Below, in pieces: positions 48,272 to 59,300 of a DNA stretch of 64,000 nt (position 1 is the stretch's first letter; every line of letters begins with the position of its first letter). Made by a program: the position numbers and the translations under genes. The notes under the pieces were generated by a model. The model searched no databases, was not told where the DNA came from, and worked only from the letters and a program-made list of their open reading frames with translations. The stretch covers positions 17,860-81,859 of the forward strand of contig RHPI01000160.1 in assembly GCA_009103225.1 (NCBI GenBank), read 5' to 3'. The stretch is from Chlorokybus atmophyticus (taxonomy: Eukaryota; Streptophyta; Chlorokybophyceae; Chlorokybales; Chlorokybaceae).

Positions 48272-50113
48272 ATGACCAACCAACATCTGACAGGGAAACT
48301 TGCTCAATGGGCCCTGCTGTTGCAGGAATACGACCTCGAGATCGACCACCGTGCTGGCCTCACCAACCAAGACGCCGATGGCCTCAGTCGCAACCCTCAC
48401 CTCAGCACCAACGACGCAACTGGAGCGCGGCATGAGCTCGTCCCTGCAGCAACAACCCCCACCATGGCAGCCATCTTTGCTGCTGCCGCGTTGCGCTCAG
48501 GGCGCAAGACCAACACCACGGCCTCAGCAGTGGCAAAGGAGATCCCTGCCCTTGATTCTACCGGCCCTACGGCAACCACACCCTTGGGAGACGCCCACGC
48601 AGCCGACATTGACGTCGATGACACAGAGCTGGCGCCCACAGACACCAGGCAGGACATATGGCAGGACAAGCCATCACTCTCCTTTCTTCAAAGTGGCCAG
48701 CTTCCCTCTGGCATGAGCGCCCGAGAGAAGGACCGAGTCAACCAACGCACCCGTCACTATCGATGGGCAGGTGACAAGCTGTATTGCCGCTTCCACGACG
48801 AAGACAAGGAAGTGCCGACACCGGGCACACGCGAGGGCATCATCACTTCCCTCCACACTGAGCTTGGACACTTCGGTGTCAAGCGTATAGTCAGCCTAGT
48901 GAGGGCACAATATTGGTGGTATGGGTTAACAAAACAGGTGCAGGGGTTCGTCAGCCACCAGCAGTGTGACATGGTGCGCGCCAGCCTCAACACGCATAGC
49001 GCCACCTTGCACCCACTCCCCATCTCCGGTCTCTTTTACCGATGGGGACTCGACATCTTGGGGGACTTGGCACCCTCAGCGCGCGGCAACCGGTACATCC
49101 TGGCCATAATCGAGCACTTCTCCAAATGGGTGGAGCTGGTACCATTACCCGACAAGAGCAGCAGGGGGGTGTCTCAAGCCTTCCTCTCTCACGTTCTCAG
49201 CCGATTTGGCAGCTGCGCCGAGGTCATCACTGACCAAGGTACTGAGTTCAGAGGGGAATTCGACACCCTCTTGGACAAATGTTACATCGACCACCGCCGT
49301 ACCTCGCGTGATCACCCTCAAGCCGACGGCCTCGCCGAGCGTACAGTACAGACCATCAAGAAGGCACTTCGCAAATACGTGCTGGAGTTTGAGAAGAACA
49401 CTTGGGATGACCACCTCCCGTGGGTGGCCCTTGGATATCGACTGTCAAAGCAGGCGGCTCTGCGGGAGTACAGCCCGTACTACCTGGTTTTCGGGCGACC
49501 ACCATTGCTCCCCTTCCGTGCGCAGCAGGAGGTGGATCGCGTCGTGAACAACCTCGACGACCCTGACTGGGTGCACCACGACATCACCACACGCGCCGCG
49601 CTTTTCGAGCGCGCCGTCCCCATGGCCTTCAACAACCTGCGCATCGCGCAGCATCGCGACACGCTGCGCTACGAGCGCGTACGCAGCGGCTTCTACAAGG
49701 AGCGCCAACGACGGTTCCAAGTAGGGGATTTTGCCTATCGCATGGCAGCCACCAAAGACACGCTTGACACCTCCGTAGGCCGCACCGTCTACAAGGTACT
49801 CAAAGTGTACCCCACAGGGGTGCTGGACCTCCTTGGTAAAAACGGAGAGAGGTTGAAGGACAACATGGTGAACTGTGCGCCATGTCACCTTCCTTACGTA
49901 GCCGGCTTCGGGCGTATCCAGCACCCTCTTCCCGCGCGCAGCACACGCTGTGAACGCTGCGGCAGCGCCAGCGACGACGCACTCATGATGCTCTGCAATG
50001 GCTGCAACACGGGCATGCATTGCTACTGCCTGGAGCCACCTTTGGATGCGATACCTATGGAGGAGTATTGGTGCGACGATTGCCGTACCAACGGCCCTCC
50101 TCACTTGCGCTAG
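48272..50113 (+). CDS. Gypsy RNase H end, integrase and C-terminal PHD finger
   Basis: 613-codon open frame. Residues 1-50 finish RNase H (HRAGLTNQDADGLSRNP). Integrase: zinc module LHTELGHFGVKRIVSLVRAQ with YWWYGL and FVSHQQC (one usual Cys is His); catalytic core with Asp in GLDILGDL, Asp in VITDQGTEFRG and Glu in ADGLAERTVQTIKKAL, spaced as in DD35E enzymes. After a C-terminal beta-barrel-like part (VGDFAYRMA ... GKNGERLKDNMV) comes a complete PHD finger in the last about 55 residues: CERC, CNGC, then H-x2-C in GMHCYCLEPP, then YWCDDC (C4-H-C3 with the conserved Trp two residues before the seventh ligand). The PHD takes the place where chromoviruses carry a chromodomain. Confidence 0.88.
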   Translation: MTNQHLTGKLAQWALLLQEYDLEIDHRAGLTNQDADGLSRNPHLSTNDATGARHELVPAATTPTMAAIFAAAALRSGRKTNTTASAVAKEIPALDSTGPTATTPLGDAHAADIDVDDTELAPTDTRQDIWQDKPSLSFLQSGQLPSGMSAREKDRVNQRTRHYRWAGDKLYCRFHDEDKEVPTPGTREGIITSLHTELGHFGVKRIVSLVRAQYWWYGLTKQVQGFVSHQQCDMVRASLNTHSATLHPLPISGLFYRWGLDILGDLAPSARGNRYILAIIEHFSKWVELVPLPDKSSRGVSQAFLSHVLSRFGSCAEVITDQGTEFRGEFDTLLDKCYIDHRRTSRDHPQADGLAERTVQTIKKALRKYVLEFEKNTWDDHLPWVALGYRLSKQAALREYSPYYLVFGRPPLLPFRAQQEVDRVVNNLDDPDWVHHDITTRAALFERAVPMAFNNLRIAQHRDTLRYERVRSGFYKERQRRFQVGDFAYRMAATKDTLDTSVGRTVYKVLKVYPTGVLDLLGKNGERLKDNMVNCAPCHLPYVAGFGRIQHPLPARSTRCERCGSASDDALMMLCNGCNTGMHCYCLEPPLDAIPMEEYWCDDCRTNGPPHLR

Positions 50114-50663
50114 CAGCTGAGCTCTGGAGCTAGAACCTCCCCCAAAACCCAGGGTGGGTGGCTTGTTGACTTTGTGTGCTACAGCACAGCATGTACACTA
50201 GGGAGAACACCGACTCCACCTGCCCGTACTACCCAGCAGCAGCAGACCAGCTGCGCGAAGCACTTGTCACCATAAGAGTGGGGTCATCTTTTGTTTTTGC
50301 TGCGCGTTACACAGGTGGCGCAGCAGCATGTCCAGCACAACATGGCTGTCCATGCAGTTGTCCGAGACAGCGTGACCCTCGACTCCCCTCGACCCGACAA
50401 GTCGTTGATGTGTAATAAGCGATTGGCCGCTACGACTCATGCAGCCATACCTACGGACTGCTACATGTGTTATATGTTGGATGTAGCTGGGTTGAGTCAC
50501 TGCAGATGTTGTTAATGAACCAACATTAACCTTGGCAAGGCAAAGTCACCGCATATGTTGTTAATGACCCTACACCTTGTCTGTAAGGGGGGGAGTGCTA
50601 TCACCCCCTTTAATCCCCTACCCCAACACCACCAACCACAGCCACGTCGCCGCCCCCGCTGGC
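50114..50663 (+). other. Gypsy 3' untranslated region and polypurine tract
   Basis: No frame of note. aaggggggg ag at 50586-50595 looks like a polypurine tract, with TGCTATCACCCCC right after it as a plausible LTR start. No copy of this sequence is visible left of gag, so the LTR pair is unproven. Confidence 0.4.
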
Positions 50664-50885
50664 AGCCAGGGGATCGAAAAGATCCCCTGGCTATGGCGGT
50701 CGCTGCGTTAGCAGCGCCATCCGGCCGATATCGACTTGAGACTCATGTCTAAAGTCGATATTAATGATAAATAACATAACACCTTATTAGGGTCTATAAA
50801 GGCCCTAATACGACTTTAATGGCTGTGTTTATCCCGTTGGGACCCTTATTTCTAATTAAATAAGGGCGGGGAACCGCATAGCGGT
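50664..50885. repeat. Array of six hairpins in 222 bp
   Basis: Arms: 50664-50675/50681-50692 (12 bp, GAAAA loop), 50701-50706/50711-50716, 50728-50742/50747-50761 (15 bp, one mismatch), 50785-50792/50803-50810, 50843-50851/50858-50866, 50873-50877/50881-50885. Different sequences, same architecture, with little DNA between them. Confidence 0.85.
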
Positions 50886-50929
50886 AGCGCTCCGTTACAT
50901 TGTCCTTCGCAGCCTGCTTGCTTGCGGCC

Positions 50930-52600
50930 GCCTTCTCCTTGGCGGCCTTCTCCTTGACAGCCTTCTCTTTGAAAACCTACTCGGCATATACGCAAGTGCA
51001 AGTGTATTGTGATTGACATACATTATACAAAACCTTACATAAGCAATGCGTGCACCCGTTCAATGGAGGCCTCGTCCTCTTGTGTGTCCTCTGCGTCCTC
51101 CTCATTACTCTTGTCATCGGTGGCTTCGTCGCCCTGTTGGGCCTCATCATCTAAAAAGTTTTTGGCTGCAACAGCGCTCTGCGACTAGAAGCGTTGAGGT
51201 TTGATAAGCAATAGACTACTACGGGTTGGGCAGCCATATCTTGAAACGTTATGTAGGTTCTGTTGCCTAGATGCCTAGATAGAGCAAAGTATATATAAAT
51301 TGCATCAATATTAAAATTTGCACAGACAATATAGCTATTTGCGCAAGCATTGCTTTTTTGCCCCTTCCTTGAACGTATCTCCTACTTCTTTGCCCACCTT
51401 TTCCGCAGGCTGGACAATTAGCAATGTGTAATAGCTGAGACTACTGACACAACATGGACAATATACATTGTTCACACAAATACGCTGCACGTAAAATATG
51501 GGCACGCGCATGCGCACAAGTGTCAGATATATAAAGCATTTCAGCTAAGCACATAATTCAATGCATACCTTTCTCTTTTGCTTTCGTCGATCAATCTTCC
51601 CCTCCGCTGCGTTGAGCGCCTTCATCTTTGCGTGTACACACATATTTGGATTGTTAAAAGGCTAATAGTCGCACCACTTGTAGATGCAACTCCATGCTTA
51701 CCCAAATGGCTGATTGCTTGAGCTGTGATAGCTTTCGGCTAGCCTCGTCTCGCAGCTCAAGTATCCATTGCGGGAAGGTTGAGACTCAAGCGCTATTACG
51801 TAAAAAAAGTTGGGCGTTACACGCAAGGACAAGCTGACATTATAAGGAATGTAACATTAATATCGACCGCAGGTAATACAAAACAAAACCAAGCGGCTTA
51901 CCTTTCAGTATGTATTTGATCACCGAGGAAATGTTCAACCATCTCATGTTTATGTTTAAAGATTTGTATTAAAATTGACAAAACGCTTCACTTTGCTTTG
52001 CACAGTAGGTGTAGTCAGTTAGCTTAGGCTTTGTATGCGCAACCACTTCAACATGAAACTCAAGGCGTCATACCCGCACTCCTTTACTGTAGTCCTCATG
52101 ATTGCAGTAAGTGTAAGGCTCGATTACCTTGATATCATTTCTCATCCTCTTCTGCAAATGTCATGAATACCCAGTATTTATAGCTATACAATCAGCCAAA
52201 CAAGCGAAGTTGTGCTCATTGACAAAGTGTACATGTTGTTACTGTGCAAGCTCGTCTTTCTTCTCCTTAAGGGCTTGTGCATCATCGTCGACAGGCCGTT
52301 TTTAACCTACAATCACAAAAAAAACAAGCAATGCCATAGCTGCTTGACTATTGGCATGCACATGAATGCACACGCAACTTGCTGGTTGAGGCTGCCTATT
52401 AACGGCGCTGCTTGTCATAAACCTTAGCAAGTTAGTTGACATGCTTGTCCAAGGTCGTCTTTTCTTGCTCATTGCTTCGACAGTTTGCTCATAGAGATCC
52501 GCGGGCCAATTTGGCCCTATACGTATGATCATCTCCGCCTGCAAAAACAAAGCAATCAATTTGTTAAGAACCTTCGCATTTGTGAGCTTGAAGAAAGACA
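50930..52600 (-). pseudogene. Unidentified minus-strand multi-exon fragments, acidic and AKE-rich
   Basis: Reading right to left between splice-like junctions: AEMIIRIGPNWPADLYEQTV with KKRRPW (52540-52430), RPVDDDAQALKEKKDELAQ (near 52270), LELRDEASRKLSQLKQSAIW (51780-51710, GTAAGC donor), KMKALNAAEGKIDRRKQKRK (near 51600), PAEKVGKEVGDTFKEGAKKQ (51410-51350), DDEAQQGDEATDDKSNEEDA (51155-51065), KEKAVKEKAAKEKAAASKQA (50980-50915). Together they suggest one charged, helical protein. Same acidic-to-AKE layout as 34160-35048. Family unknown. Confidence 0.3.
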
Positions 52601-52972
52601 CACACAGCTGTTAAACAATGGCTGGAACCCTTGCGTCCAGCATACATGTGCATGCTGTGGTTGTTTGCAACTGCGAATGCTTGATCTAGACGCTACAGAT
52701 GCAAACCCCCTTGCATTTACCATGTGCATGCTGTGTGAATTAGTATACACAAGAAACAACGCAGGTAACACATCCAACCTGAGCCCTAGCCATGGGCATC
52801 GCCTTTTTGCTTATGGCGATAAGCAAAGCACTTCAGCGCTCTGCCGCAGCTCTCTCTCGCGCCACTTTCAGCTCTGCCATTGCTACTCTAACTGCACCTC
52901 CGCAGCGTCAAGCACAATACGTAAGTAGAGTTTGCGACATAAAGCTAACGAATTAAGGTTTCACCTTTCGCA

Positions 52973-53011
52973 ACAAAGATGATTAGGGCAGAACCCTAAT
53001 CATCTTTGTTT
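52973..53011. repeat. Perfect 17-bp-arm hairpin
   Basis: aacaaagatgattaggg and its exact reverse complement flank a 5-base loop (cagaa). Confidence 0.9.
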
Positions 53012-53305
53012 ATGTGCTGTTCATTAAGGCAGCAGCAGGGTGGAGGCGACATGGCCAGCGCTTGGCGGAAGCAAGGTGGAGTTGCTGCCGAAGGTGGATT
53101 GTTTGGGTCCAACAGCTCAAGTAGCTTGAGCGATATAGAAAACGACCCTCTGATCCCCTCTGAACCCTCTGGCAGCCAATTTGCCAGGTTAGCTCCCGGG
53201 TCGGCAAGCCCAAGCAGCAGGTCAACAAGCTCCATTGATGTATTCAACTTGAGGCGTGTCCAGCATGGAGAGGAAGCCCAAGGATTGCTGCGTCATGACC
53301 AATAA
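53006..53305 (+). other. Ser-rich open frame, unknown
   Basis: 99 codons; from an internal ATG at 53051 it reads MASAWRKQGGVAAEGGLFGS, then SSSSLSDIENDPLIPSEPSG. Ser/Pro/acidic composition typical of disordered protein. Not recognised. Confidence 0.25.
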
Positions 53306-53691
53306 GACCCCCTTCAAGTTAGAGTGCAACACACACACATGCAATGGCCACCCTTCTGCACTATGCATAAACAGCTTTGCCTCGCATTACCGTCATTTAT
53401 TGTACTTTTTTGTTGTCCATGTAAAGATTGCCAGAATCGGTCGGCACTAAAGCACACAACCAAGCGCACACGCAACCGACATATCCGTGCACGTGGACTG
53501 CACGATCCGTTGGTAAGCAATTGTTTGGTTGGCTGAAGTCCGCTATGCTCTCGCACAATTATTAAGCATTTTTCCAAGTAATTGTTTCAAGCTGTGCAAG
53601 CAAGCACAGACAAGTTGTTACAATTTGCAAGAGGCACGGCAAAACTGAACACTTAAAACACTGCACTTTCAAGTGCTAGCTTGAGCAGCGG

Positions 53692-54198
53692 TTGAGACCT
53701 CCATGCAACTCAAAAACGTATGTGCCAGATTCACTCTTGCCCTTTTACGATGGTGGTATTCCCATTAACAAACGGTTTCAGTACTACAGCCACTATTATA
53801 TGGTTCGCAGTTCACGTATGGACAAAGCTGGGCTGCATTTGTTTGCCTTGTCAAACATTCTCGGCAACACTTTGGAGATGCCATGTGACAATCCGCGTTA
53901 CAGTCATACGGAGATAGTTGCGGTGTTTGGAAAGAAGTTGGGTTGGTAGGTTCGACTTTTGCTTGAGAGTAAAAGTCGAATTCCACTGCGTGAGCGGGAG
54001 TACATAAATGTTGACGTGCGATTTGGCAACATCGCTGGCTACAGCAATTTGGCTGCGTGTCGTCGGGAGCAATCCGCTGAGTACTATTTCAAAGATCAGC
54101 GCGTGTGAATCCGTAGCCCAAGGATCATTAAGATGCACGAGGAGGTGCTGACTTTGTACAGCTTCTACCCGTCCCCGCCAGGCCTTACATTTGATATG
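53692..54198 (+). pseudogene. Unknown open frame broken by stops
   Basis: Near-continuous frames read TYVPDSLLPFYDGGIPINKR, YYSHYYMVRSSRMDKAGLHL, PRYSHTEIVAVFGKKLGW, stop, then REREYINVDVRFGNIAGYSN and RIIKMHEEVLTLYSFYPSPP. The composition is protein-like and unlike chance translation of this AT-rich DNA. I do not recognise the family; it lies 2-3 kb upstream of the CACTA transposase on the same strand and could be an accessory ORF of it. Confidence 0.35.
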
Positions 54199-54420
54199 TA
54201 GTGTAGGTGGTATCATAAAACTCTGACTGTACGGCTGTATTGCTGTTGTAAATGTTGACATTGTTGTAATGACGCTAGTTTCAAGTGGTTATGCATTTTT
54301 AATTGGTAACGTAATGGGTTGATTGACGGTGGTAATATTAAGGTGTAGTTGTGAAGATTTACATGCACGTAAAAACGCCAAGTGTTAAGTTAGAAAGGCA
54401 CACGAAAGTGGCTTTTGAAA

Positions 54421-55960
54421 CGTCACGTGAGCGAACTCACGTATGACGGCGGAAGCCGTTTCATGCATAAAGAATTCATACGGCGAGGACAGCCCTGCTA
54501 CCACTACCCCATGATATGATATAAATGTTTAAGCAAACATTGTCGTAAGCGGCCAACAAATTAAGCTTAAATAGTTAGCCGAAAAGAGAAGACGGTTAAA
54601 GCTAAGTACTGAATATTGGATAAGCACTTAGATGGATGACACTTGGTGATCACTTGTAGCAGGTACTGCTGCCGGGATTAACAGTGAGGCTATACTCGGA
54701 CGTGTATCGCTATAAGCATTACGAAGTGTCATGTACCGCGAATAATATGCATTATATCTTGGGTTCATATGAACCTAAGATAGTACTGCGCAATGTTGAA
54801 TATGGCCATGGTTTGATTGTTGCAGTGGGTAGTAACTTGCCCATTATGTCGCGAGAAACAGCAGCTTGCTTTTGCAAACCCATGATCAAAGAATCAACTC
54901 TCGGTTGAGTTATCACTAAGCTTTGACCAGTTCGTGAACTCGCACGGATATAACGAATACTGCGTGAGAAGGTACCTGAGATTGGGTGAGCAAGGACAGG
55001 CTTGTGAAGGACAAAGGTAGAAGTGGAGACCTTCAACGGACGTAGCTAATCCTTACATTGAGAAGAACAAAAACAGTACTTGGCGTGAGTAAATGGTTCT
55101 CGGCATGTGTGGATGCTGTAGCATCGGCACTTTAAGTGCCGAATTGGGAGCACCTTCTGCGTGACAATCATGTCCTTGGAAAGTCAATGCGGTGGGGTAG
55201 GTGCTCCGTCCGTAAAGATACGGCAGATTAAGCTAAGGCCTAAGTTGGGACTCGAACGGTAGTGATAAGAGCAAACGAAATCACTACTTAGGTTTTAGGG
55301 GATTCGAATCCTCTTGTGGTGATGAGAAGCTGCGGTAACAGGTTAAAGTACGACAAATCCATCAAATCAAAACCGAATTGACCCTAGCACATAATCCATT
55401 CGAAGGAGGACACCCGTGAAACTCTAAGCGGGGAGGATTAAGCGAAGTCGCTAATATCCTAAGTTTCCTCGTAAAGCGAATTGTCGTAAAAATCTTTAAG
55501 GCATTGGCTAGCTTTTTAGCGGCGCATACTAGCATTAGTCTAGCTAGCTTCCCATGCCTGCAATATAAATTAGCCATTTGAAAAAGATATGCGGATTTGT
55601 GGAGACGCGAATACATGCCCAGAAGTTAGATTCCACCTAATTGAGTTTGGGGAGACAATTGGAACTTGAGTAGAGTTCTTTATCTCCCTCACTGCCGACA
55701 CTTTTGGAAGGCGAAGCACCTTCCCGCACTTGGGAATTTGAGGGCGTAAGCCCTTCTTAAAGATTCGAGCGATAATTTTTTAAGTGAATTAAGTAAACCA
55801 ACAAGTTGAATCGGTATGTGAAGCATTGGCCGAAGTTGCGAAGTCGCGAATCTCAAGAACCGCTAAGTGTAAATACTTGGCTAGAATTTAGTTGCGCTCA
55901 GTCCGTGTGTAGATAACTAAGGCCACATTCACAGAGTCAAGCACTTTGTGAATACAAAAA
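54421..55960. repeat. Hairpin-dense region, about 1.5 kb
   Basis: Back-to-back stem-loops with different sequences: 54421-54447 (cgtgag-CGAA-ctcacg inside cgtca/tgacg), 54446-54459 (acggc-GGAA-gccgt), 54534-54551, 54755-54782 (14-bp arms), 55125-55141, 55147-55207 (9-bp closing stem enclosing others), 55210-55223 (ccgta-AAGA-tacgg), then gtagtgat/atcactac, ggattcgaatcc, agcgaagtcgct, ggaagg/ccttcc and agggcgtaagccct further right. Several loops are GNRA-like, as in structured RNA. No rRNA, tRNA, group I or group II core was recognised. Confidence 0.7.
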
Positions 55961-56362
55961 ACGCCGTTATTACATTGTAGCTTTCTGTGCTATTGTTACC
56001 CGCAGCTCTAACTATAGCACAACATGTGTGAAAATGCGCTCGTGATTGTACTTTTATGGGTGATGCCAACAGAAGCTTGCATTTTCGTCTCATGTGGATC
56101 ATAGCATGGTGATGGAGCATAAAAAGTAAGCGAGGACGATCACCACCCTGCTAACAATATAGCCGCCGAGTTGACGCAGTCACCGCAATCTCCCTCAGGC
56201 TCACCTACTATGGTGCCAACTGCGGCCCAACAGTCATTACAGGAGCTGCTGTCGTCACCTGAGCATGTTGGTCATGTGCGGCTTGATGCAGACATTCAGG
56301 AGGCTCCTTAGTAACAACCGCGGCCCAGCAATCATCATTGAATCTGCTGTTGTCACCTGAGC

Positions 56363-59300
56363 ATGAAGATGTTGGTCATTTGCAGCTTGATGCAGACATT
56401 TAGGAGGCTTAGTGACAGTCGTAATCATAATGCTGATCATCTTTGGGCTTCAGTCACAAAGAGAGTGCTGGCCAGGGAAAAACGAACAAGAAAAAGAAGA
56501 AAAGGAGGCCTCGGAAAGTATTCCGCTACTTTTCGCCAATCCCATGTCTGTAGAGCATGCAAATTTAAGGCTTTTACCTCACACGTGACGTACCACGCGG
56601 AGCACCGCTCACAAGACAAGTGGATGCGCGCAATATATGACTCATCATGCTGGTCGCGCATGGAACAATTCTACATCGACTTTTGCAACCCGCGCCCCTT
56701 GCGATTGGGGTTTGCAACCGATTGCGTCAACCTTCAAAGTTCTCCTCCGCGCAAAGCAACTACAATGTGTGGCCGCTCACCGTCTGCTTCCTAAACCTCC
56801 CGCCCTCTTTGGTGTTAATGTTGATATTGCGTATAATAACAGCGTTTTTGTACTCGTCTGCTTTGCAAGACCCAACAAGCCCAAGCACATTAACACCTAT
56901 AACACCTATATCTAGCCTTTGGTAGACGAATTCAAGCAGTTTTGGAGGGGTGCATCAGCTGTGGACAGCATCCAATGCACACTGGATCTGCCTCCCAAGT
57001 TTCTTCGGAAAGCCATCTTACTTTTTTGCATATAGGACTACCCATTTTTGAAAAATGTGAAACGTCATATGCAAGGGAAGGTTTGCTGTGTTGTTTGCGG
57101 TGATGCTTTCAATGCCGAGCATAGCCCATGGTTGTTAAAGACGGCAATGGTTGGGCACCGTCAATTCTTGCCACTTGATCATTTTTAACGACATCATGAG
57201 AGCTTTGGCCCACTTAAAAAAAAAGGCCGCCACTTGCACCGTTGAGCAAAGACGATGTTTATTTTGGAGGTGAGTTATTGCATTTGCAAGTTCATTGCTC
57301 TTATACTATACATGTGCATGTGTTAGCAAACCCGTAATCATCATCAATGCGTGTTGCGTGCAAGCACTGATGATGTCAATTGCTAGGAACATGTGGAGAG
57401 ATGTGAGCAGGGACATGACCCTGAAAGCGTGGAGGAGTGGAAGAACAAAGGCATAAAAGGCCTCTTTTTGTTTAGGCAGTTGCCATACAAGCATGAAGTC
57501 CTCACACACATCATCAACCATATGCATTGCGTTATCAACACCATACACTGGCTTTTACACCTCCTCACCGGCAAAGCTGGTACGCAAACACAATTAGAGC
57601 ATAATGTTTGTATTGACGAGCACTCATTAACATGTGGGTTGTTGCAGGCGATGGTATTCGAGGAAGGTATAAGTTGATGGACAAGCGTGCTGACTTATGG
57701 CCCGTGCAGAAGGTGAATACGAAAGGTAAAAAGGTGGTAGAGAAGCGGTAGCCCCTTTCTTCACGCGTCAAGAGCTACGCGACATTCAAGCGACTTGGAA
57801 GAATGTAAAGTTTCCTACGAGGTTCAGAAGCTTCTAAGGTCTCTGAACTTAAAAAAACAAAAAAGCAAAAAAAAGTTATTGCTGATGAACAGCCCAGATT
57901 CTCATGACTTGCACAATATAGGTAAGTTGTTGCAATAATATAATTACTATTGCAGCATGTATGCACATACATGCGTATGCAATGCACATATGGCAATGTG
58001 TGATGTAACTGACACTGTTGCTTTATGCAGATAGCATATTGCTACCAGTAATTGTTTCGAATAGGCTTGGATCAGCCCAGAGGCTAACGCTGGCTTGGAT
58101 TTTCAATGCGTTGAGCCAAGTGTGTGCCGCTTGGCTGCTTGAAGATAGGCAGCTCCTACGTGACAATAAAATCGATATGCTAGAGTGCTTGTGTCTGCTA
58201 AAGCGCGATTTTCGGCTATCTTTGTATACCGTTTCGACTTAGATGATTGTATTTACAAACGATGCAACAATTGCGAGAGTGCGGTCCAAGTTGAAGCGTG
58301 TGGATGTTCAGGGCAGAGCGCGAGATGCAGCACATCCGCATCCAACTAGTCAGTCGAAAGGGCTAGAGGCGAGCGTCGCGTCTGATGCAACGAAACGCAT
58401 TTTCAACTTCTCTAAGGCAATGAAGGCGATTATGCCAGAAGCTAGTGTGTCCGTGTCGTCTATTGAAAACACGACCGGTATATTCGCTATTGGGATCAGG
58501 CAATACATGCGTCTTTTATCAAAACGAGCGGCGCGACATCATTTTGTAACTTCGCAACAACAATGCCGAGCTTGCAGACCTTTACAGATACGTTGTGAAT
58601 GTCCAGTACTTTGTTGGTATTAATCTTGACTTTGCAAATATTTGCAACCAACATGTCATGTTTTGTCATGATTGGTTTACACTTTAAAATTGCGTGACTT
58701 CAGACTTTAACATTTGACCGCCAACCATCTTTTACGCTACAGCTAATTATGGATACGCATGTTGTCGCTCAGGCGATATGATTTGTTTTGCAACTGTCTC
58801 AAGCGCAAACGGCGTAAACGTGGACGTAGAAGCGAGGATTTGCACACCATGACGCGTGCGGAATTTATAGAGCGGTGTTTGGATGTGACCAATAACACCA
58901 GTTTTGGACTACGAGAGCTGTTCCTGGGCTGCCTAGCTCAAGCAGAGTGTTTTAAACACATGGAAGTAGAGGGGCGGCATTTTTTAGTTGCGGATTGGGA
59001 TAAGGGCAAGGTCACGTGTGATGCTGACGTTGAGGCCGCGTTTACATCAGACTTTAGGCGCTGGCAAGTTGATGACAACGCTGCTATATTGAGGCATTTT
59101 TTCCAAGATGTTGAAGATTCGTTTTGTGACGACAACGGTCAGTTTGGTGTGTGTTATGTTTTCAAATCATCGCCGAATGCATCACCGTATTCTGTCGAAG
59201 TGTGTACCGATATCTCATCAAGTTCTTGCAGGTGCATATTTGCAACGTGAAATGGTATAAGAAGCAGTTTGACAAGGAGCAAATACCCGCCACAACAGCA

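Larger units (their letters stand above)
35960..50595 (+). mobile_element. Gypsy-type LTR retrotransposon carrying a DNA methyltransferase and a PHD finger
   Basis: Domain order on the plus strand: gag with two zinc knuckles (36139-37602), a long linker region (37606-40020), aspartic protease (40021-40390), C5-cytosine methyltransferase (40702-42000), reverse transcriptase split by the copia insertion (42004-42268 and 47179-47950), RNase H (47950-48400), integrase (48700-49900) and PHD finger (49947-50092). Protease-RT-RNase H-integrase order makes it Gypsy-like. It is damaged: TGA 37603, TAG 38684, TAG 40232, TGA 40687, TAG 42001, TAA 47328, TGA 47496, TAG 48075, TAG 48254, frame changes near 38.38, 40.42 and 42.2 kb, an inverted duplication at 47.6-47.9 kb and an N at 48121. 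The ends are not fixed; a polypurine tract at 50586-50595 suggests where a 3' LTR began. Confidence 0.85.

Noticed and set aside
55288-55325. Stretch with ggattcgaatcc and a gtggtgat/atcactac stem resembling a tRNA T-arm and acceptor.
   Set aside because: Positions 53 and 61 of the T-stem would not pair, and no D-arm or anticodon arm can be drawn; it is one of many palindromes in the hairpin-dense region.
58379-58402. ctgatgcaacgaaac resembles a hammerhead ribozyme core (CUGAUGA...GAAA).
   Set aside because: The A after CUGAUG is missing, stem II would be too short, and it lies in coding-like transposon sequence.
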